This document shows, in pieces, positions 57,956-64,000 of a DNA stretch of 64,000 nucleotides (positions are counted from its first letter, which is position 1; every line of letters starts with the position of its first letter). Origin of the DNA: Vitrella brassicaformis (taxonomy: Eukaryota > Sar > Vitrellaceae); assembly GCA_001179505.1 (NCBI GenBank), contig CDMY01000463.1, forward strand, positions 1 to 64,000, read 5' to 3'. The position numbers and the translations under genes were made by a program. The notes beneath the pieces were generated by a model. The model had not been told where the DNA came from and made no database searches. It was given only the letters and a program-made list of their open reading frames with translations.

Positions 57956-60194
57956 CGGTGGCTGCGGGCGCCTGCGGGCGTCTCGGCGTCCTGGCCCCCA
58001 ATCCAAGCCCCAATCGCATGCACGCCGGAATTCTCCAGGCTTGCATCAAGGCGCAGACACCCCTGTAGAAAACAGCGAAAGACGACAATGAAAAAGGTGT
58101 TGCAGGGAGCCGTGCATGCCAAGACTCAAGAGCAAGGGATGGGAGGGACGGCGATGCCCGTCTGACTCATTAATCTCATTTGCTGTGCTCCATTGGCTGT
58201 GCTGTGTGTTTTCAGGCCAGCTTGGCCCATCCTTTGTCCGGTGGGGATGGCGTTCCCCCGAGGAAAACTGCGAGCTCAGGGAGAAGAGGGAAGGCAAGGC
58301 CCACCAACGCTCCCGTCCGAGCTCGCAGATCCCAAGGCAGATCTCGAGGCATCCTCAGCCTTGTTTTCTTTTGGCTGAGGATGCCATCGGCTTCCCCTCC
58401 CTCTGGGGGTCATGTTGGTCCTCGTCCGGTCCTCGTCCGTGCCCATTTGGCTGTGGTTGGCGTCTCCGACCTTTCCTCGTGATGCTGCCCGCCGCAGCTC
58501 ATCATATCGCTCAGCCTTATTGGCTCTTCCTCTGGCGTCCTTCTCGCCCCCCCGGCACGCTCTCCCACATCCCCCCGAGCCTCAATTGGGTCTTCATCGT
58601 GAAGATCTGCTTGACGACGCCGTCTCAGCGGACCGACGTGACGAGAACTGCACTTGCTCCTGCCTGGGACATGCGGCTTCCCCCCCGTCCCCGTTCGTCA
58701 GAGTGTGCTGAACCGCTGGTGTTGCCGTGGTGAAGCTGCAATGATGCTTGCGTAGGGATGGGAGGGCATCTGCTTCATTGCATGGTTTGCTTGTTGCACT
58801 GGCACCGTGATCATGATGTGCTCTGTGTGGTGTGGGCGGAGGCGGTCTGTCATGTCTTGTCATTTGGATGATCTCTCTGCTTGAGGTAGCCTATCACGTG
58901 AGGTCGCACGCCGCCATGTCTTTTCTTTTGCGTGCATATGATTACGCGTGCGGTTATACTTCGGCGTGCCTCTATGCATTGAGACCAGACTCCTGTCATT
59001 CATAGTGCTGCCTCTGTCCGTCTGTATGTGGGACCCTTCTTGCCTCTGTCTGTCTGACTTGCTTCCCCCGCCTTCCCCCTGTCTTTCATGTCCTCGTGCT
59101 TATCGTCTTCGTTTGAGTGCTTGGTGGTGGGGGTGAAGCAGCTGGTGATGTCTTGTCATTGGTGTGGTCTCTTCTCTGCGGTAGCCTATCACGTGTCGTT
59201 GCCCGCCATGTCTTTTCTTTTGCGTGTGCATGGTTGCGCGTGTGGTTAGACTTCGGCGTGCATCTCTGTTGCGACCATACTCATGCCATTTCAGCCAGTG
59301 CCGCATGTCTGTCTGTTTGTTCATTACCGCGGCGGGGCTCTCCCCTCTAGCTGCCTTCTGTCTTCCTCTGCCAGCCCAGCCAGGACTTCCTGAGCATGTG
59401 CCTGCCAAGTGCCTATCGACTTAGATCACACCGTGCTGCCCACTGATTCAATACACGTCGTCTTCCCCCGTCTGACTGTCTGGCAAGAATGGATTGAGCG
59501 CAAGCCACTCAGTGCGTGTGAAGGGATGGAGTGCATCTTAGGTATCGTCTATCATATGTTGCAGGGCCTCATGGCCTGCCTGGCTATTCCCTTCTCTCTC
59601 CCTCTGCTGTCTTCCTATCTTCCTTCCTTATGGGTCCCGTGTGGATATGGTGGTGTATTCATGTGATTGGCTGATTGTTGCTTTGGTAGCTCAGAGGGCG
59701 CTCATTTTTCTACTTCCCCCTTCTGGCTTCTGTACACTTGCCATGGCTCTTGCTGGGCGACAGCGCCCGTTCTTGTGTATGTAGCCAGAATCGGTGTTTG
59801 TCAACGTTCTACAAGGCAGCCAGTGCTCTCTGCTGCCATCTGTTTGTCCGCCGGTGCCAGTGCAGGGAGGGGTAGACAGGCCGTGTGCATGCTTTGCATG
59901 TACATGCTGCTAGTTTAGTGCGTGAGACAACAGGATCCCTCCGGGGTTACAGAGACGAGTCTCGTTAAACACACTAACCAACCAAGGCACAAAGGGCGAC
60001 GAGGTCAGATCAACACGTGAGCACTGACCGGTTGCTACGGCTGACCACTGAGCTGGCATACGAGGTGAGAAGAGAGGCATTGTCTGATGCACTGAATCTC
60101 ATCGTCGTTTCCATCTGAAGGCTCGTCGGTTCACTTTGTCTGTGTGTGTGTGTGTGTGTCACTGCAGGCGTGTTTGGTTCATTCCCGCGCTGCG
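57956..60194. other. Intergenic region with a dispersed direct repeat
   Basis: About 2.2 kb with pyrimidine-rich sequence. A 205-codon open frame (58116-58733) has no recognisable domain and Trp/Pro/Arg-heavy composition. The notable content is a direct repeat at 58851-59025 and 59146-59315. Confidence 0.5.
58851..59315. repeat. Direct repeat pair, about 170 bp each
   Basis: Copies at 58851-59025 and 59146-59315 share tgtcttgtcatt, ggtagcctatcacgtg, gccatgtcttttcttttgcgtg and acttcggcgtgc in the same order, with diverged spacers. Each copy carries a CACGTG palindrome. Confidence 0.75.
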
Positions 60195-61027
60195 ATGCCG
60201 GGCGGTGAGCCTTCGACCGAGCTTTCAGTTGTGGAAGCGAGTGAGAAAGACTCTCTGCCGGACAAGCTTGCCGTTCTGGTCAAAGTAGTCTACCAAGTGA
60301 TCGGCTCTAGATTGGGGGCAGTCGTCGTCAAGCTGTGTGATGATACGACGCTGGGTGGCCTTCTGAGAGAGGTCGCTGGTAAGATTCAGCCAATATACGA
60401 GAGAAAAGGGTCGTCTGTCACGGGAGGGGAGCTCAAGTACAAAGACGACGACCTGGAGGACAAACGGCTCAGGACCGTCAGGTAGGTGAACACAAACCGT
60501 GGGTGTGTGTGTGCGTCGCGTTCGTGTCTGTATGTGTGTGGACGCCGTGTTGTGTGCCTTTCTACCCGTCAGAGAAGTTTTTCAAGATCAGATCGATGCT
60601 GGCGAAGACATCATCGTCACGGTCGAGGCGCCGTTGGTGCAGCCCATAGGTGAGGCAGGCAGCTAGGGAGGCGAGTGGTTCATCTTTCCTTCGCGGCTGC
60701 ATGTGGCTGTCATGTTGTTGTGCTAGCAGAGACGGTGGGGCAGCAGCAGCAGCAGGAGCAACAGCAGCTTAGGCAGCCACGACAGCAGCTGGGAGGACAG
60801 CGGCTGCAGCGCAACACAAACGCGATGATCCCTTCGTGACGAGAGCTCTCGACCCTCAGCGGCGGCCGCAGCTTATTCAGCAGGCCTTATCGGCATTCAG
60901 AATTGAGGCAGCCTCTACTACGGCCAACACAGCATTCGCCCGGTGCTTCCTCGCACTAGCGGATCGGCCTGTGGTGCCGCGGACCAACGCAGGAGAAGTA
61001 CTGCCAGTCGTCCCATTCCTTGAATGA
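60195..61027 (+). CDS. Small protein, possibly ubiquitin-like fold
   Basis: Exon 1 (60195-60482) encodes about 96 residues, including VVVKLCDDTTLGGLLREVAGK and ELKYKDDDLEDKRLRTV. Exon 2 adds EVFQDQIDAGEDIIVTVEAPLVQPI. The strand-helix-strand spacing, the D-D-L-E-D-x-x-L turn and the final IIVTVE strand resemble a ubiquitin-like beta-grasp, but no specific family was recognised. The third exon is ambiguous. An acceptor at about 60776 gives ALDPQRRPQLIQQALSAF and an Ala-rich C terminus ending at 61027. An acceptor at about 60730 gives a Gln-rich tail ending at 60839. I prefer the first because it has better coding character. Confidence 0.5.
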
Positions 61028-62862
61028 ATTGCTGCTGGGGTGCGCTGAGCTGATTCAGGATCCCCTGGGAGACTGGGGTTTCAGTCGAGCATACTATGCA
61101 TCGCAACGGTCGTCGCGCTGTTTTTGAGCTTCATGCTGACACTACTCGGCGCGGCTGCATCAAACTTAGATAGCTGGTGGAATGGCCCGCTGGCGCGACT
61201 GGTTGCCTGCGGCCTGCAAGGGGAAGGAGGACTGAGAATTGCAATAGTGTGCTGGGCGGCAGGGGATTTGTAGCAGACGAGTTGGGAGGTGTTGTACGTG
61301 GTGGAATGAGCCGAGCTCTCTCCCTTCTATGCCCCCCTGAGTGTGCTGTGGCGCTCTCCCTCCCTCTCTCTCTCTCTGTGCCTGGCCGCCTGCCTGTCTT
61401 GTTGGGGTGCATGGGTGGGTATGGGGCGGTCTTTGTCTTCTGGTTGGTGCACTCTTGTCACTTACTTGTCCCACCATCGCATCTATCTGCCTCCTCTCGC
61501 CCTCTACGTATGCGTATGCCTGTGCCTGTGTGTGCAATGCAGGCAGGCTTAGATGTAACACCTATGTGATTCTTTGGCTGGTCTTGTTTGCTTTATCGAT
61601 GAGTGGACTGACGCCTTCCTTCCCAGACACCGTCCTGAGTGCATGACATTGTCGATGTGTAGACTATTGCGTACATGACCTGGCAGCCCTGTTGAGCCAC
61701 ACCCGTTTTGTCCAATTACGCACTGATATTCCTCGCACCACATCACGCACAAGAACCACTGCAATTGTCGTGTCCCGCGGGATGAATTGACCAATAGCAG
61801 CTCCTCCCTATCTTGTTCGCGGGCAGAATGGGCTGGCTGGCGTTTCTTGTACAGACGCAGCAGAAGCAAGCAACGGAAGGAATTATGGCTAGTGCACTCC
61901 GTGCCGACGCCGTCACACACCGTCACACTCGCAGACTTTACTACTGACTCAGCACGGCTGCCAGTGCAGCACTGAGACGAGAATAACTCACGCGCCTCAA
62001 CGTAAACTCTGTTGCCCAGTGGATCGCGCTTGAGCTCGCGACGAAACGCCAAGAGGACCACGGCGCTGCAGACACGAGGCGAGTGGTGCCGAGCAGAGAG
62101 GAGAAGGGGAGCGAGACGGCCGCCACCACTTGAGTTGCTTGCCCGTCTGCCGGCTCCCTGGCGTTGCCGCGTGCCTGAGGGGTAGGCGCGGTGTGCGTGT
62201 CACGTACATGGGAGAGGTGGCCTGACGAGCAAGCGACAAATCTTTGCCTGGTGAGCCAAACGGCCGACTGAGCACTCTGAAGAGAGAGGGAGAGACCAGG
62301 AAGATTGTGTTCTGGTTGTGCTTGTGTGTGCAGGTGCCTGATTGTCTGTCTGAGTGTCTGTCTGAGTGTCATCGATGCTGATGCCCTCTGACCACCCCAT
62401 TCTCATGTGCCCGCCATGTCCGGGGGGACCGACCGCCGTTGCAACGAGTAAGAAAAGTACGCGTGCACACACACAAACACATGTAGCGTATACCAGCCAG
62501 TCAGTCAGCACAGCAGGCAGGCAGCGCACTGCACCACTGTATAATTATATCTACTATGTATGGCTTACTGACTGTGTGGGCTTACAGCGGTGTGTAAGCC
62601 CTGTATACACTCCCTGGGTGAGCTGAGCCGACGGGGAAACACCAACAAACGTATTGATTATACATCAGCCGTACTGTATACCCACACATCTATAGTAGAC
62701 ATTATCATAAGTGTTGTTTTCATTCCGTGTCCGTATCCATATCCCTCACACACACATCACATTCACACAGATGGTCAGTGGATTGCAGGCGTGTGTGCCC
62801 GTGTGCACGTGTCAGGTCGGTCGACGAGCCACAAGGCCCTCCAGACCACAGACACACTCAGC
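61028..62862. other. Stretch without a supported gene
   Basis: About 1.8 kb. Minus-strand open frames between 61549 and 62372 show no domain and conflicting phases. An AT-rich patch at 62540-62560 (tataattatat) could be promoter-like for the plus-strand gene downstream. Nothing else was supported. Confidence 0.45.
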
Positions 62863-64000
62863 ATGACCAAGGCCGGCAAAGGTACGTGCCTCCGAAGACC
62901 TGACACGCGCAAACACTCGCCCACTGCCTGTCAACGCATGGCGCATTGTCGTGTGGTGTGTGTGCAGGTGAGTCTGGCAAGCTGGGTCCCTCCGGAGTTC
63001 CCCCTGCGCAGTGCCCCCCTCCCCCCCACTCCCCCGGCCCCGTCCCCAGACTCATTTTCGGCACTTGCTGCACTTGCGAGGTCAGTCAGTCAGTCAGTCA
63101 GGAGACCACCGATGAAGAGATGCACAGATGGTAAATGGTGCTTGTTTGTTTGTTTGTTTGTTCGTGTCAGGACCAGCAAGAGAGGGACAGTCAGCTGATT
63201 GTGGGCAAGGTGAGCGGGACCAATGTCTGTGTGTATGATGTTGTGTGTGATCCCGTGTGTGTGTTGCGTTTTAGGACATGAGCGACCCCTCCAACCTCCC
63301 CCTCTACACACACCTACCCATGCAGGAGTCACGGGCAAGGTGCGTCTGCGTGTATAACGGGTGGATGGATGGATGATATCAGCTCGCGCAGACAGACAGA
63401 CAATGCCCACCCCACACGAAGCTCACTATCTCCGTGTGCCTTGTGTGTCGTGGTGCGTGGTGTGCAGGTATACTGACCAGCATCCAGGTGCGTCCTCCTC
63501 GTCACACAGCACACGAGTCTGTCGGGATGAACAATGTCCACCTGTGGTTGATGTGGTTGATTTGTCTGTCCCTGACATCCCTCTGTCAGCGTCTCTGCTG
63601 GACCCGGCCAAGCTGAGAGCGGCGGTGGGGCAGGTGGCCAACATGCCGGGTGAGAGTGAGCGGCAAGGCGGGGGACGGCAAGGGAGCACTTCCGCGTCCA
63701 TGAGATAAGATTTGCCTGTCGTGTGCGTGATTCCTGTCTTCCCTGCAGGTCCTACGTTGGTTTTCAAGAACACCCACCTACCCACCTCCAGGGATTCGCA
63801 AACACACATGTGCGTCAAGTCCGCCACGACACGCAATGCAATACACCGCACACAATACAATACAATACACGGCATGTACCCATCCATGCCCACCTCGTCC
63901 ATCACATCTGTTTGAACGAACAGGGTGTCGAAGAGCACGTCGTCTCGTGCGTCGACCGAGACTCAGCTGGCCTCACCGTCGAGCTACCGCGAGTCGTCGC
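62863..64000 (+). CDS. Unknown protein, 5' part only (runs off window)
   Basis: A series of short exons joins in phase: MTKAGK; ESGKLGPSGVPPAQC...LIFGTCCTCE; DQQERDSQLIVGK; DMSDPSNLPLYTHLPMQ; YTDQHP; ASLLDPAKLRAAVGQVANMP; PTLVFKNTHLPTS; and a Ser/Thr-rich exon starting near 63925 that is open at the window edge. All borders are GT-AG. The product looks largely disordered, with a GTCCTCE cysteine cluster. I do not recognise it. A start upstream of 62863 is possible because an acceptor lies at about 62810. Confidence 0.45.

Noticed and set aside
58116-58733. 205-codon plus-strand open frame
   Set aside because: No domain, Trp/Pro/Arg-heavy composition and no splice support; more likely chance in GC-rich DNA.
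59685-59760. tRNA-like stretch (ggtagctcagagggc resembles a D-loop/A box)
   Set aside because: No matching T-loop (GGTTCGA-type) or acceptor-stem pairing is visible within tRNA distance.
61549-62372. Minus-strand open frames of 130-170 codons
   Set aside because: Frames overlap in conflicting phases and contain no recognisable motif.

Overview
This is a nuclear genome segment from an intron-rich eukaryote, not a prokaryotic one. Almost every gene is split into short exons by introns of about 50-150 bases with GT-AG borders. The introns are loaded with TGTC/GACA and GGAT/ATCC tetranucleotide runs and TG/CA runs. Genes lie close together in mixed orientation, coding DNA is GC-rich, and several proteins carry N-terminal presequences. 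A phytol-kinase-like gene next to full eukaryotic housekeeping genes suggests a photosynthetic protist. The style fits a chromerid alveolate such as Vitrella brassicaformis, but that assignment is inference and was not checked.

Layout, left to right: PTRHD1-like protein (+, 233-1231); an SMC-family ATPase (-, 1850-7812); copy 1 of an unrecognised paralogous family, damaged (+, 7948-11553); a phytol/polyprenol kinase (-, 12291-13138, 5' end open); an MSS116-type DEAD-box RNA helicase (+, 13733-17785). An accessory block follows (18.3-21.6 kb) with two diverged copies of an unknown gene, a tandem repeat and a broken Ty1/copia integrase fragment. Then come PIG-M (+, 21937-24683), NPL4 (-, 25438-27836), a small Cys/Trp-motif protein (+, about 28405-29067), a 2-oxoglutarate/Fe(II) oxygenase (-, 30218-32078), a secreted protein with a novel TAxAL helical repeat (-, 32525-34235), dolichol kinase (+, 34486-37629), a NYN-domain protein (+, 38105-40708), a secreted phospholipase D (-, 41206-45779), an SCFD2-like Sec1/Munc18 protein (-, 46161-49875) and copy 2 of the paralogous family (+, 49967-53777, containing a 300-base assembly gap). 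The right end has an F-box protein (+, 54186-55079), a secreted DUF2235/Tle1-like hydrolase (-, 55371-57955), a small protein with a possible ubiquitin-like fold (+, 60195-61027) and the 5' end of an unknown gene (+, from 62863).

Some genes link functionally. Dolichol kinase supplies dolichyl phosphate, whose mannosylated form is the donor for PIG-M; the phytol kinase belongs to the same CTP-dependent kinase superfamily. PLD, the DUF2235-like hydrolase and the SCFD2-like protein concern lipids and membrane traffic. No operon-like or defence-like system is visible.

The most unusual items are the TAxAL repeat protein, the duplicated unknown family with one decayed copy, a 6-nt microexon that encodes the iron-binding Asp of the oxygenase, a 28-bp perfect repeat placed beside both polyprenol-kinase genes, and a secreted PLD with an altered first HKD motif. 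CDS coordinates span from start codon to stop codon and include introns.
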